Part shown: piece after piece, positions 43,081 through 52,066 of the stretch
How the letters are laid out: every line of letters begins with the position of its first letter
How positions within the stretch are numbered: the first letter of the stretch is position 1
Assembly (NCBI RefSeq): GCF_019417665.1
Contig: NZ_DXUU01000017.1
Coordinates: 1-52,324 of the forward strand
DNA: 52,324 bases
Reading direction: 5' to 3'
Origin: Ruminococcus sp.
GTDB taxonomy: Bacteria > Bacillota > Clostridia > Oscillospirales > Ruminococcaceae
Notes under the pieces: model-generated
What the model was told of the DNA's origin: nothing
What the model saw: only the letters and a program-made list of their open reading frames with translations
Databases searched by the model: none
Translations under genes and position numbers: made by a program

Positions 43081-43109
43081 TTGACTTTTCCGTTGTTTTC
43101 CATTATAAT
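43081..43109 (+). promoter_or_regulatory. Promoter for the O-antigen-ligase-like gene
   Basis: TTGACT (43081-43086), 17-nt spacer, perfect TATAAT (43104-43109), about 50 nt before the start codon. Confidence 0.82.
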
Positions 43110-43161
43110 ATTAGCTGGAGCAATGTGAATCAATTTATGACAAGTGGAAAGGTGTATGTGT

Positions 43162-44979
43162 ATGGAAAAGAAACAGGGAAGAACACCCGTCAGGGTGTCC
43201 GTTTCGCCCTGGAAGCTGACGCTTCCTGGAAAAATTTTGATATTCTGCGTCTGCTTATTGCCGTTTCTGACAAGACGCATAGAGGTTTCCGTTTCGGATG
43301 CGGTGCGTAGTGCGTATTACCTCAGTGCAGGCACAACCAGTGACTTTGAACAGCTTTTTCGAGAGATCGGTTTACTGATCATTGCGGCAGCGGCAGTTAT
43401 CTGGTTCTGCTATGAACAACTGACTATGCGTCCAAAACGAGCTTTGCCTGTGACAAGGATCACAGCGGTAATGTTTCTCTTTCTGGGAATTTATCTGCTG
43501 CTGGGTCTGCTGTCGTCGCTTCTGTCAGAGTATCGCTCTGAAACATGGCTCGGCATCTATATGTTGTATGAGGGCTATTTTGCCTTGGTGGGTTATGCGG
43601 TGATCTTTGCGGCGGCATGGTACTGGATCGATCGGGAAGAAGTGGTGCAGTTTGTAAAAAACTGTCTGACCGGTCTTGCCATAGTCATCGGTATTCTGGC
43701 ACTGCTGGAACAGAGCGGTATCTGCTATTATAACAATTATCTGGTGCAGCTCCTGGGTAACCTGGGGGGGACTGTGGGTATAGCGGAAACTGTTGTACTG
43801 ACCTTCGGTAATGCGGACTATATGGGCATGTATTGCGCCATGCTGTTGCCGTTGACGGTTTCTATGATTTCCCGTGAGGCATCTATGAAGCGGATGGTGG
43901 TGCAGATTATGGCGGCGGTACTTCTGGGGGCAGCGCTGCTGCTGACAAAGGTCATAAATGCCATTTTGCTGGGATTCGGCATGACGCTGGTACTGCTTGT
44001 TGTCTGGGCATTTCATAGCAGTTGGAAACGCATGGCAAAACTCAGCTTCTGTGGTGTGATCATTGCCACAGTGATCGCCGGTGGATGTGGATTTGTTGGT
44101 ACAAGAAGCGGCGATACGCTGACGGAAAAGCTGCGGCATACCATGATCGGTATGGAACAGGAAGATACCTTTCAGCTGCTTTCTCTTGATCTGGATGGGA
44201 ATACGATTATCCTTGAGAATGCAGATACCGTATTTACTGTGGAGGCCTCCGGGGAACTGCTTTCGACAGAAACCCTGACGTTTACCTGTAATGGAATCAC
44301 TGTAGCACCTCAGATGAGCATAGATGGCATGTGCAGTTTTGCAGAACCGGAGTTGGAACACTGTCAGGTGCAGATCCTGACGGATCGGCTGCAATTTCAG
44401 CTGGGCTATGCAACGCCGGTGGAGACTGTACGTGAACCAGATGGCTGGCATGTGATCAGTATCGGCGGCGGTATTCTGGCAGATGTGCCAAAGGTCAGCG
44501 AGTCGAAAACGCTTCAGAAATGTTATCCTTACCTTAACGGACGTGTCTTTGTGTGGGCGAATACGATTTCTGCTCTGAAAGATTGCTGGTTCGTGGGACA
44601 TGGTGCAGCGACTACGATCTTCTATCTGAATCAGGAAGATCTTCCGGCACTTCTGAATATTTTCGGTACTTATGTTTTGTACAACAAGCCTCACAGCTGG
44701 TATCTGCAAATTGCTCAGGATACAGGAATCTTGTCCCTAGTCATGATACTGGGAATGCTTGTTTTGTACACAGTCTGCGGATTCCGTAAGACATTTTCGA
44801 GAGGGTCAAAATGGAATGCGTTTCGTGCTGGTCTATTTTTTTCCGTTCTGACATATTGCCTGACAGCAGTATTAAGTGATAGCCTGATCTATCATGCTCC
44901 CATGTTCTGGTTCCTTTTTGGTATGAGTTGGCGTGAAATGATGGTGGGTGCGGAACAGACAGAGAAAGAAGATCTCTGA
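43162..44979 (+). CDS. O-antigen ligase/polymerase-type (Wzy_C) membrane protein
   Basis: 605 residues with about ten membrane segments. The ligase signature region NKPHSWYLQIAQDTGILSL (conserved His in the outer loop) is near 510-530. Between about residues 325 and 465 is a long outer domain without membrane segments (GDTLTEKLRH, EDTFQLLSLDLDGNTIIL...). Its beta-rich pattern is not part of a standard ligase. Related proteins join or polymerise lipid-linked sugars at the membrane surface. The ATG at 43162 follows GGAAAGG. The dockerin/Big2 gene begins 22 nt downstream, so they are one operon. Confidence 0.83.
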   Translation: MEKKQGRTPVRVSVSPWKLTLPGKILIFCVCLLPFLTRRIEVSVSDAVRSAYYLSAGTTSDFEQLFREIGLLIIAAAAVIWFCYEQLTMRPKRALPVTRITAVMFLFLGIYLLLGLLSSLLSEYRSETWLGIYMLYEGYFALVGYAVIFAAAWYWIDREEVVQFVKNCLTGLAIVIGILALLEQSGICYYNNYLVQLLGNLGGTVGIAETVVLTFGNADYMGMYCAMLLPLTVSMISREASMKRMVVQIMAAVLLGAALLLTKVINAILLGFGMTLVLLVVWAFHSSWKRMAKLSFCGVIIATVIAGGCGFVGTRSGDTLTEKLRHTMIGMEQEDTFQLLSLDLDGNTIILENADTVFTVEASGELLSTETLTFTCNGITVAPQMSIDGMCSFAEPELEHCQVQILTDRLQFQLGYATPVETVREPDGWHVISIGGGILADVPKVSESKTLQKCYPYLNGRVFVWANTISALKDCWFVGHGAATTIFYLNQEDLPALLNIFGTYVLYNKPHSWYLQIAQDTGILSLVMILGMLVLYTVCGFRKTFSRGSKWNAFRAGLFFSVLTYCLTAVLSDSLIYHAPMFWFLFGMSWREMMVGAEQTEKEDL

Positions 44980-45001
44980 ACTGGGAAAAGAGGTTGTTTT
45001 T

Positions 45002-46618
45002 ATGAAAAAACAAATGACAAAATTTACGGGCGTTGTGCTGGCTGTCGTTATAACAGCGGTATCTCTTCCGATGAATGCGGCATATGCAGATAATCCGGCA
45101 TCGGACAACTATGAAATGTCGATCCTGACTGCGGATACCAAAAAGGAAGTTGTGTCGATCTCTTCGCTGGATACAGCAGAACGAGATGTGACGATCACAG
45201 TGGGCGTATATATTTCATCGGAACAGTGGAGTGAGGAGGATTATATTGAGATCGCCTCGGCAAATTGGGCGGCGAGTGATCCGTCATATATTTCATTCAG
45301 CAACATTCTGGATCTTACGGCGACCCAGGAACAGCGCAGCATTCCCTATAGCGGCGGAACATATCTTTCCCGCTATGAGTCATATTGTCTGCTCAATGTG
45401 GTAGAGAGTAAAAAGTACGGTCTTAGGGAACTGAGCCGCCCCATCAGTGTTACTACGACGGAACGTGCCTATGACCCTGTCTTTGGTGCTGAGATTTATC
45501 AAGCAGGCAAGAATCAGGTGAAGTTTTCCTTCTCTTATTACGAAACTTATGCGGATATGGAAGCCGATGTTGCGGACAATTCCAAAGGCCGCATGAAGCA
45601 GCAGGAATGCCTGTGCGATGTCAAGTATAACAATGATGGTTCTGCCTATTACGAGTACAGCTATGTGCGGCAGGACACCTATGAAACAGATACTGCTATC
45701 GGCTATCTGCCAGCATATGATCCGACTCTTCCAGAGGGAGAAGTTGTTCCCGGTATGTCGGATTATTTCCTCTGGATGTACAGCGGTTCTTCGGCCACCA
45801 GCTTTTTCGGCGAATCTTCTGATGAATTCCCTTTGGTGACATTTGATATTACTTTAAAGCAGGGAACACCGGACGGCATGTATACAGTGGATTTCCCCAC
45901 GGATACATACAAGACATTTCTATCTGGTAAGGAATCTAAAACGCATTTTCCGGCTTCTGCCAATGGCCTTACCATTATTGTAGATGAAAATGCACCTCGT
46001 ATGACGGAACCGCCGGTTACTACAACACAGCCGCCGGAAACTACTACAGAAGTCAGCGAAACCACTGCTTCTATTTCAGAAGACACTGATATTTCGTCTG
46101 ACACACAGACGACAATGAGCACTGCACAGACACAGACTACCACCAAGGCAAAGTTACAGCCGGTGTTCCTCAATTCTAATGAGACTATCTATGTAGATGA
46201 ACTGTACGAGTTGGATCTGTTCAATACTTCTTCTGACGATCAGATCGCTTGGATTTCTGCGGATCAGTCTGTTGCGGTCGTAGAGGATACCCTGGGTGCT
46301 ATTTCATGGATTCTGGGAAAGAAACCTGGTATTACAACGATATATGCTGTTGTCGGCGGTAAAGCAATTTCATGCGAAATTACTGTGCTGGAACGAGACG
46401 TGCCCTTGTTGTATGGGGATGTAAATCAGGACAGCGGCATTGCATTAGATGATCTGGTTTACTTGTTCAAATACGTGACAGGGAGCGTCAAGCTGGATTA
46501 TTATGGCAGGCGCAACGCAGATTGTAATGTGGATGCTATAGTTGACGGGAGTGATGCAATGGTATTGCAAAAGTTTCTAGTACGGATGCTGATCGAGCTT
46601 CCGTATAGTCAGGAATAA
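45002..46618 (+). CDS. Secreted dockerin protein with Big2-like domain
   Basis: 538 residues. Signal peptide ends near AYA (about residue 29). A long beta-rich domain (about 35-330) with a cohesin-like opening (YEMSILTADTKKEVV) is followed by a Thr/Pro linker (about 335-385). A Big2-like bacterial Ig domain follows (about 392-466, QPVFLNSNETIYVDELYEL to SCEITVLERD), then a C-terminal dockerin (about 469-530; GDVNQDSGIALDDL, ADCNVDAIVDGSDA). No catalytic motif seen. Co-transcribed with the ligase-like gene. The start follows AAAAGAGG. Confidence 0.82.
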   Translation: MKKQMTKFTGVVLAVVITAVSLPMNAAYADNPASDNYEMSILTADTKKEVVSISSLDTAERDVTITVGVYISSEQWSEEDYIEIASANWAASDPSYISFSNILDLTATQEQRSIPYSGGTYLSRYESYCLLNVVESKKYGLRELSRPISVTTTERAYDPVFGAEIYQAGKNQVKFSFSYYETYADMEADVADNSKGRMKQQECLCDVKYNNDGSAYYEYSYVRQDTYETDTAIGYLPAYDPTLPEGEVVPGMSDYFLWMYSGSSATSFFGESSDEFPLVTFDITLKQGTPDGMYTVDFPTDTYKTFLSGKESKTHFPASANGLTIIVDENAPRMTEPPVTTTQPPETTTEVSETTASISEDTDISSDTQTTMSTAQTQTTTKAKLQPVFLNSNETIYVDELYELDLFNTSSDDQIAWISADQSVAVVEDTLGAISWILGKKPGITTIYAVVGGKAISCEITVLERDVPLLYGDVNQDSGIALDDLVYLFKYVTGSVKLDYYGRRNADCNVDAIVDGSDAMVLQKFLVRMLIELPYSQE

Positions 46619-46803
46619 ACCAAAGCCGCTGGTTCTGTAAGTGTAATCCCGAATGTAAAATGTAATTTTTGCTCACTTAGTCCGACTTTCGGTGAATGTG
46701 CAAAAGTACCGAAAACGTTTGATATTTTGAGAAAATCAGCGTGAAAATAATAACGAATCAAAATGTCGTTTTGTACGTGAATAACAAACCTTCCAAATTA
46801 TAT

Positions 46804-46851
46804 AAAAAGAGCCTGTAAACCTCGTAAAGTCGATGTTTATAGGCTCTTTTT
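46804..46851 (+). terminator. Terminator after the ligase-dockerin operon
   Basis: AAAAAGAGCCT and AGGCTCTTTTT with further pairing (TAAAC/GTTTA), 185 nt past the dockerin stop. The gap 46619-46803 shows no ORF or other structure I can support. Confidence 0.85.
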
Positions 46852-47192
46852 CCTTTTTTCAAATAATACGCTGATAACGAACCCTCAAAACTTGTAAGGT
46901 AAGTTGAATTTAGACAGGTATACATTTAGCATTTCATCAATCGAGGAAATGGCATCTTTTTTAGAGTGTACAATTCTGTGATATAATTGAACAGATGTTC
47001 ATGATTAACATTCTTCCTGCTCCCGTCAACTTTTGGATAAAAGCATGACTGAAATTGAAGTCGCTCCAGCTTGTCTGTTAATGAATGAGAACTTGGCTTA
47101 CAAACGCATTTACATAAAGTCGGCAATAGTCTGAGGATGTTCCTGAATCTGAATTGTCGAAGAAAAAACCACTGGGGATGATGAAACATTTC
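46852..47192. other. Gap of 341 nt without a supported gene
   Basis: The minus strand is open from 47189 to 46926 (87 codons, MFHHPQWFFLRQF...), rich in Cys, His and Arg, with no ribosome site and no family I recognise. It reads like out-of-frame or decayed sequence. No terminator is evident for the acyltransferase gene that ends at 47193. Confidence 0.3.
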
Positions 47193-48233
47193 CTACAGCA
47201 ATTTTTTGAGCCCCGGAATCTTCTTCAGAGCCCAAATACAGCCAAATGAAAGAATCGTCACCGCCAGAGCCAACAAGAACACCATCATTGTTCCACCATG
47301 TGCATATGGATTCCATTGCAAATAAACCAAGACAGCTTTGAGAAAAGCCATGTGTATAAGGTAAATTCCAAAAGAACAGGAATCAATTTGTTCTAAAATC
47401 CATTCTAACCAGTGAGGCGTTTTTGCTTTTTTTGCACGCATCAATCCAAAAATGCCAATTGATTGAAGAACAATGAGTGGGAAAGCGTAATTTGTCAGTA
47501 AATCAGAAAGTGATTTCAGCTGTAGTTTCTCGCTGAGGAATGTCAGAACAACAACTGAAATTGTTCCAATCACTGCAAAGACTATCTGAACCCAGCGAGG
47601 AATTTGCAGTAAACCGCAATATAATGCGTATCCCAGAAATAAATATAGCGGATAAACGCTGTAGACACAAATATAGAATGCTGTTTTTGTCTCAGTCAGT
47701 GTTTCCAGCATAGGCGAAATGGAGAGGAAAACCAAATATACACCGATGAGATAACAGGCATCCTTCCGATTTAGTGCCGCTGCAATTTTCCGATAAAATG
47801 GAAGAAGAAGGTACAGACCGATCATCAGATACAGATACCACAGATGCCTCCAACTTTTTCCGGTTGCTGCATTTTTTAAGCCAATGAAAATCGTTGATAT
47901 CCGAAATGGTTCCTTTGCTGCAATGGTGTCCAGAATCTCAAACAGAACAGAAAACAGCAATAATGCGACAATCATGCGCAAAATATATTTTTGAAATAGC
48001 TTGCGGTAGGTAATGACCCGTGATTCATTCAATAGCAGCGTTCCAGTAATCATCACAAAACACGGCACCGCCCACATCATGAGGTTTCGCACAGTTAAAG
48101 CTATAATTTGTTCTGAAAAATTAGTTGTAAATGCACTTGCAGCATAAAAAGTATGTAAAAATACAATTGCAATACAAGCAAGTGCACGCAGTTCTGTTAA
48201 AAAAGTCAGTTTCTCTTGTTGCTTTTCCATCAA
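47193..48233 (-). CDS. Acyltransferase-3 family membrane protein
   Basis: 346 residues with about ten membrane segments. The N-terminal block LRALACIAIVFLHTF contains the conserved Arg and His of the family; RHLWYLYLMIGLYLLLP is another family block. Members O-acetylate or succinylate surface sugars. The ATG overlaps the lipoprotein gene's stop by 4 nt, indicating coupling. Confidence 0.87.
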   Translation of the reverse strand: MMEKQQEKLTFLTELRALACIAIVFLHTFYAASAFTTNFSEQIIALTVRNLMMWAVPCFVMITGTLLLNESRVITYRKLFQKYILRMIVALLLFSVLFEILDTIAAKEPFRISTIFIGLKNAATGKSWRHLWYLYLMIGLYLLLPFYRKIAAALNRKDACYLIGVYLVFLSISPMLETLTETKTAFYICVYSVYPLYLFLGYALYCGLLQIPRWVQIVFAVIGTISVVVLTFLSEKLQLKSLSDLLTNYAFPLIVLQSIGIFGLMRAKKAKTPHWLEWILEQIDSCSFGIYLIHMAFLKAVLVYLQWNPYAHGGTMMVFLLALAVTILSFGCIWALKKIPGLKKLL

Positions 48234-49033
48234 TAAAATAGTCCCTCATCGCCCAGGCAGCCTGCATTTGGATCCTCTTGTGGAACGTCTTCTACAGATG
48301 GTACATCATTTTCAGGAACCTGTTCCGGCACATCTTCATAAACAGGCGCTTCATAGTTGCTTGCCTGATCTTGCTGTGCGGCAGCTTCTTCAACTGCACG
48401 CTGTTGTTCTTCTGCTTCTTTTTGTGCAGCAATTTCTTCTATCAAATCCAGTTCTTCTTCTTTGGTGCTGATCTCTATGCCGGACTCCAAGGATGTATAT
48501 ACCAGAAATGCAACGGAATCCTCTGATTTTATCTGACCGGATTCCATATCATCGAATGGGAACTGGTGCAGTTCTGCTGTTGTTCCCTCTTCAAATGTCA
48601 GAAGAACGGTGTATGTTGCATCCGCTGCGTCATCAGTTCCCTCCGAAGAATCTGCCGTATTATAGTACAGAACTCGTTCCTCTTTTTCCAAAAAAACATC
48701 ATTTTCGCCTAGCAGATTGTCTGAAAAGTTTTCCTGGGAATCTTTTTTGATGGAAACCCCTGTAATGGATTGCCCGGTTGCATTTATCAGATGCACTGCA
48801 AAAACAGTATCGCCTTCTGCCGGATCACCAATTGATTTCAAAACCTCCTCTGGTTCTGTTGTTGTGGCAATTGCAGTGGTTTCTGTTGCTGCTTCAGTGG
48901 TTTCTGCTGTTGTTTCTGCTGCCGTTTCTGTGGAACTTTCGCTTGTGTTCGTTTCGTCGGCGCATCCGGTCAGTAAAAAAACGGATGCAATGCCCAAAAT
49001 CGTCAATGTTAAAACCAATTTTCTTTGTTTCAC
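48230..49033 (-). CDS. Lipoprotein of unknown function
   Basis: 267 residues from a GTG at 49033 (9 nt after AAAGGGG). The signal ends in the lipobox LLTGC (Cys24), so the protein is lipid-anchored on the outer face. An Ala/Glu/Thr stretch (about 28-60) works as a spacer. A beta-rich domain (about 62-180; AEGDTVFAVHLINATGQSI) is followed by a Glu/Gln helix (AAQKEAEEQQRAVEEAAAQQ) and a Pro/Glu/Val tail (VPEQVPENDVPSVEDVPQED). It may be the accessory partner of the acyltransferase with which it overlaps. Confidence 0.8.
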   Translation of the reverse strand: MKQRKLVLTLTILGIASVFLLTGCADETNTSESSTETAAETTAETTEAATETTAIATTTEPEEVLKSIGDPAEGDTVFAVHLINATGQSITGVSIKKDSQENFSDNLLGENDVFLEKEERVLYYNTADSSEGTDDAADATYTVLLTFEEGTTAELHQFPFDDMESGQIKSEDSVAFLVYTSLESGIEISTKEEELDLIEEIAAQKEAEEQQRAVEEAAAQQDQASNYEAPVYEDVPEQVPENDVPSVEDVPQEDPNAGCLGDEGLFY

Positions 49034-49077
49034 TTTAATATTCCCCTTTGCATAATTTTGTTTTTTGAGCGAAAACA

Positions 49078-49105
49078 ACTATATCAATAGCTGTTGTACC
49101 CTCAA
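49078..49105 (-). promoter_or_regulatory. Candidate promoter for lipoprotein/acyltransferase
   Basis: Minus strand: TTGAGG (49100-49105), 16-nt spacer, TATAGT (49078-49083), about 45 nt before the GTG start. Confidence 0.45.
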
Positions 49106-49145
49106 TTACCTGTTTTCATATCAATTCTTTTGCAATGTCAGCCTG

Positions 49146-49311
49146 TCAGCTTAGAAGTTCTGTCCAGGAAACATCATTTCCCACAGAATGCTTTGTGTAG
49201 TACAGGAGAATGTAGTAGGCATCCATTGGTGGTAATTGCGCTTGTTGGAACACCCATGATACCGATCACTCCAGCGGTTATGACCGCCAACCTCTGTTTC
49301 CACTTTCCCAT
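49146..49311 (-). pseudogene. Dockerin gene reduced to signal peptide and last dockerin helix
   Basis: From ATG 49311 (after GGGAG) the frame reads a clean signal peptide, MGKWKQRLAVITAGVIGIMG, ending VPTSA, followed by ITTNG. One base later the next frame reads DAYYILLYYTKHSVG and ends SWTELLS at the stop at 49146. That matches the C-terminus of the dockerin protein at 51047 (DAYRILLYYAMTSVG ... SWETLQ). The whole passenger domain and the first calcium loop are missing, and the two ends are out of frame. I infer an internal deletion of a dockerin gene. It begins 14 nt after the preceding gene's stop. Confidence 0.75.
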
Positions 49312-49325
49312 GTTACATACTCCCT

Positions 49326-50930
49326 TCAATCAACCATAACAGAACCCTTGACATATCGCCACGTGCCGGACTGACCATATGTGATCTGGTATCCATTCCG
49401 ACCAGTTTCATTTGTAAAATCCGGATCAAAAACATATGTAACACCGTTCATGACGATTTCGACCCAAGAATGTGGTCCTAATCCGCCGCTTCTCAGTGGA
49501 ACACGTCCGGAAATCTGCTTTGCATCATAGCCTAAATTTCGTGCCATTTCACAGAATGTTGCAGCCATGACATAACAGTTTCCTTTTAAGTTCGTAAATC
49601 CATAGTCAGCATACCATTTTGTACCCGGAGAAGCCGTATCAGGCATGTAAGCATTATGTCCATAGTATTTCAAGCTTGCCGCCCAATCGAAAGCACGCTT
49701 CAGGTCATGTCCGATCCGATTTAAAACCGCAGTTGCCAGCGGATAAGGATCTTTTACTGCAACACCATCAGCACCGATATGATATCCATCTTTTGTTGTA
49801 TTGACCAGCATTACACCATTTGATTGGAAGAAATACATTTTTTTATCAATGGTCTTCCACCCAGTCTGCATGATGCCATTGCTGTCCATATAATAGGTTC
49901 CTGTTCCAAGGGTTAAAAATCCCGTCTGCATGACGCCATTGCTATCGAAATAATAATTGTTTCCGCCAATGGTTTGCCAACTTTTTACCATTTGTCCCTG
50001 GGAATTCAGATAATAAGTAGATGTACCTTGCTTCAGAAAACCGGTCTGCATCATTCCATTCGAATCGAAGTAATAACTGTGATCCGATATTTTCTGCCAC
50101 CCTGTCAGCATTATGCCAGATGCGGAAAAATAATACTTTTTCCCGGAAATCGTCTGCCAGCCTGTCATCCGGATGCCGGAATCATTGAAGTAATATGTGC
50201 TGTTTTCAATGTTCTGAAGGCCAGTTTGCATTTGACTGGACTCATCAAAATAATAGGTCTTTCCGTTTTCAGTAAGCCATCCGCAGACCGGTGTTCCGTC
50301 CGTATCATAATAAGAAACGGTTTGATCGGAAAAAGTACAGAATCCAAGCTGCTGATACCCGTAGGTATCATCCATAAGGTAGCGATCTCCATCCAGGATC
50401 AATTCTCCAACCTGTTTTCCGTTTGTTTCATCTGCATAATAACGCTTATCGCAGTAATCGATCCAGCCACTTAAAACTTCGCCGGTTTCCGGAGAATAAT
50501 ATCGTCTCACACCATCTATAGTCCGCCAGCCTGTTTTCTGCATACCAGTATAATCAAAAAGATAAGGCATTCCATCGATTTCTTGTACATCGATGGCTGC
50601 TTCTCCTGTTGTTGGATCATAATAATGACGATTTCCGTCTACAATTTGCCATCCGGTTTGCTGAAAGCCGTCTGCATCCATCACGTATACAATGTGATTT
50701 ACAGAAATAACACCAGTGAGGTATCCATCATTTGTCTGAAAATATTTTCTTCCTCCGTCAACTTCTTTCCATCCGGGTTCAGAAGTTTCTGTTGCAGGTG
50801 TAAGTGTTGTGACGGATGTTGCAGTCAATGGTGTTTCTTCCGAAGCAGAAGCAGTCGTGGAAAGCAGGAACATACCCATGAAAACAGCTGCAAACGGAAG
50901 TAACAGACAAATTTTACGAATGCACTTCAT
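49326..50930 (-). CDS. Secreted wall-binding-repeat protein with transglutaminase-like domain
   Basis: 534 residues. Signal peptide to about residue 29 (TTASA), Thr-rich linker, then about 15 choline/cell-wall-binding-type repeats of around 20 residues (about 52-390; typical unit GWQTISGKKYYFSASGIML). The C-terminal transglutaminase/protease-like domain (about 396-534) has the triad Cys452 (KGNCYVMAATF), His487 (GPHSWVEI) and Asp502 (FDPDF). The repeats should hold it to surface polymers. The enzyme could cross-link or cleave proteins or peptides. It starts behind a consensus promoter and AAAAGGAG. Confidence 0.88.
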   Translation of the reverse strand: MKCIRKICLLLPFAAVFMGMFLLSTTASASEETPLTATSVTTLTPATETSEPGWKEVDGGRKYFQTNDGYLTGVISVNHIVYVMDADGFQQTGWQIVDGNRHYYDPTTGEAAIDVQEIDGMPYLFDYTGMQKTGWRTIDGVRRYYSPETGEVLSGWIDYCDKRYYADETNGKQVGELILDGDRYLMDDTYGYQQLGFCTFSDQTVSYYDTDGTPVCGWLTENGKTYYFDESSQMQTGLQNIENSTYYFNDSGIRMTGWQTISGKKYYFSASGIMLTGWQKISDHSYYFDSNGMMQTGFLKQGTSTYYLNSQGQMVKSWQTIGGNNYYFDSNGVMQTGFLTLGTGTYYMDSNGIMQTGWKTIDKKMYFFQSNGVMLVNTTKDGYHIGADGVAVKDPYPLATAVLNRIGHDLKRAFDWAASLKYYGHNAYMPDTASPGTKWYADYGFTNLKGNCYVMAATFCEMARNLGYDAKQISGRVPLRSGGLGPHSWVEIVMNGVTYVFDPDFTNETGRNGYQITYGQSGTWRYVKGSVMVD

Positions 50931-50969
50931 AATCAGACTCCTTTTCTATCAAATTTTGTCACTTTTTAT

Positions 50970-50998
50970 ATTATACCGCAAATTATATGAAAAGTCAA
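50970..50998 (-). promoter_or_regulatory. Promoter for the wall-binding transglutaminase-like gene
   Basis: Minus strand: TTGACT (50993-50998), 17-nt spacer, perfect TATAAT (50970-50975), 40 nt before the start. Confidence 0.8.
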
Positions 50999-51046
50999 TC
51001 CAAATTTTGTGAATCATACGAATCAACAAGGGTGAACATGCCCTAA

Positions 51047-51850
51047 TCATTGTAGTGTTTCCCAAGAAGGCGTACTGCCCACAGACGTCATGGCGTAGTA
51101 TAAAAGAATGCGATAAGCATCATCTGCATTTATCAGAAGATTCTTTGTGGTATCCGCCGCAGAAAATGCTGCACTTTCTGCCAAGGGCGAAGTTCTATCT
51201 GTGAATTTTGCATCCAGTCCCACAGAAGCCTGTGCATAATACACCAATGCCAGATATGCGTCATCAGCATCGATCTGCGTATCTTCGTTAATATCACCCA
51301 GGGTATAAGGGATATACTCCAGGCTGATGTCAACTGCACCATACCATATCCCGTCAACTGCCGAGGCAGGTGTGGCAACCGCAATTGCCGTCTGCACAGC
51401 AGTTGCCACGGAAGTGACATTCCAGTCATACTGCGTTCTGGAAATCTCCAAGGAAAATCCAGGATCGGGAACCAGCTGTTCTGACTGGGTATAAGCACAG
51501 CCGGTGTCCTTTTCGTCCAGCACCGTAATCGTAAAAGAAGAATCGTATGTCGATGTATCCAGATCATACTCACAGCTGTCAAGGGTAAAAGCATATGTGC
51601 CTTCCTCTTCCAGAAGTGTGTTGTAATATAAAATGTTGCCGTCAAGAGTATCCTTTTCAATTTTCACACGAATCGCACGGCCTCCCTGTACGGTGACGTT
51701 CAGGATACCGGCAGTATCGGTCAGGTATTTACTGGGCTTAATTGTGATCACAGTTTCCATATCTTCCGCCCATACAGCTGATGACAATATCGAGCTTGTG
51801 AGCATGGCAGTGGCAGTTGCTAGTGCCAGATGATGAGTTATCCTTTTCAT
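51047..51850 (-). CDS. Secreted dockerin protein, unknown passenger domain
   Basis: 267 residues; the ATG at 51850 follows GGGAGG. Signal peptide ends near VWA (about residue 28). A beta-rich domain (about 30-175; TVITIKPSKYLTDTAGILNV) resembles small secreted Ig/cohesin-like modules. The C-terminal dockerin (about 180-260) has the loops GDINEDTQIDADDAYLAL and LINADDAYRILL with an atypical longer linker between them. The C-terminal end matches the pseudogene at 49146-49311, so the two belong to one dockerin subfamily. Confidence 0.8.
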   Translation of the reverse strand: MKRITHHLALATATAMLTSSILSSAVWAEDMETVITIKPSKYLTDTAGILNVTVQGGRAIRVKIEKDTLDGNILYYNTLLEEEGTYAFTLDSCEYDLDTSTYDSSFTITVLDEKDTGCAYTQSEQLVPDPGFSLEISRTQYDWNVTSVATAVQTAIAVATPASAVDGIWYGAVDISLEYIPYTLGDINEDTQIDADDAYLALVYYAQASVGLDAKFTDRTSPLAESAAFSAADTTKNLLINADDAYRILLYYAMTSVGSTPSWETLQ

Positions 51851-51952
51851 GATGTTTTCCTCCCAATAATATAGATTTCGTATTGTTTTTCCATTAACCA
51901 AAAGAGGGAAGATGTGATAAAATAGGAGTTATAGTAGTTGAGGTAAAGAAAT

Positions 51953-52066
51953 ATGCTGCAAACTTATTTTGAAACATTAACAGACAAACGTCAAACGGGG
52001 AAAGTAAACCACAATTTGCTGGAAATTGCGGTAATGATCATTTTTGCAGTTCGGACGTCCGATTAA
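51953..52066 (+). pseudogene. ISAs1-type transposase, N-terminal fragment
   Basis: Thirty-seven codons, MLQTYFETLTDKRQTGKVNH, then NLLEIAVMIIFAV, match the typical start of ISAs1-family transposases (Y/F-x-x-L-x-D-x-R-x-x-x-K-V-x-H-x-L-L-x-I). After FAV the sequence changes abruptly and stops at 52064-52066. AGG-type ribosome sequence lies upstream. The rest of the gene is absent from the window, so this is a truncated relic. Confidence 0.72.

Noticed and set aside
43525..44709. 394-codon minus-strand open frame
   Set aside because: Antisense to the ligase-like membrane protein; His/Gln/Cys-rich translation typical of the complement of hydrophobic coding sequence.
46926..47189. 87-codon minus-strand ORF, possibly a gene
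   Set aside because: No ribosome site, no recognisable family, biased composition; kept only as a note on the gap.
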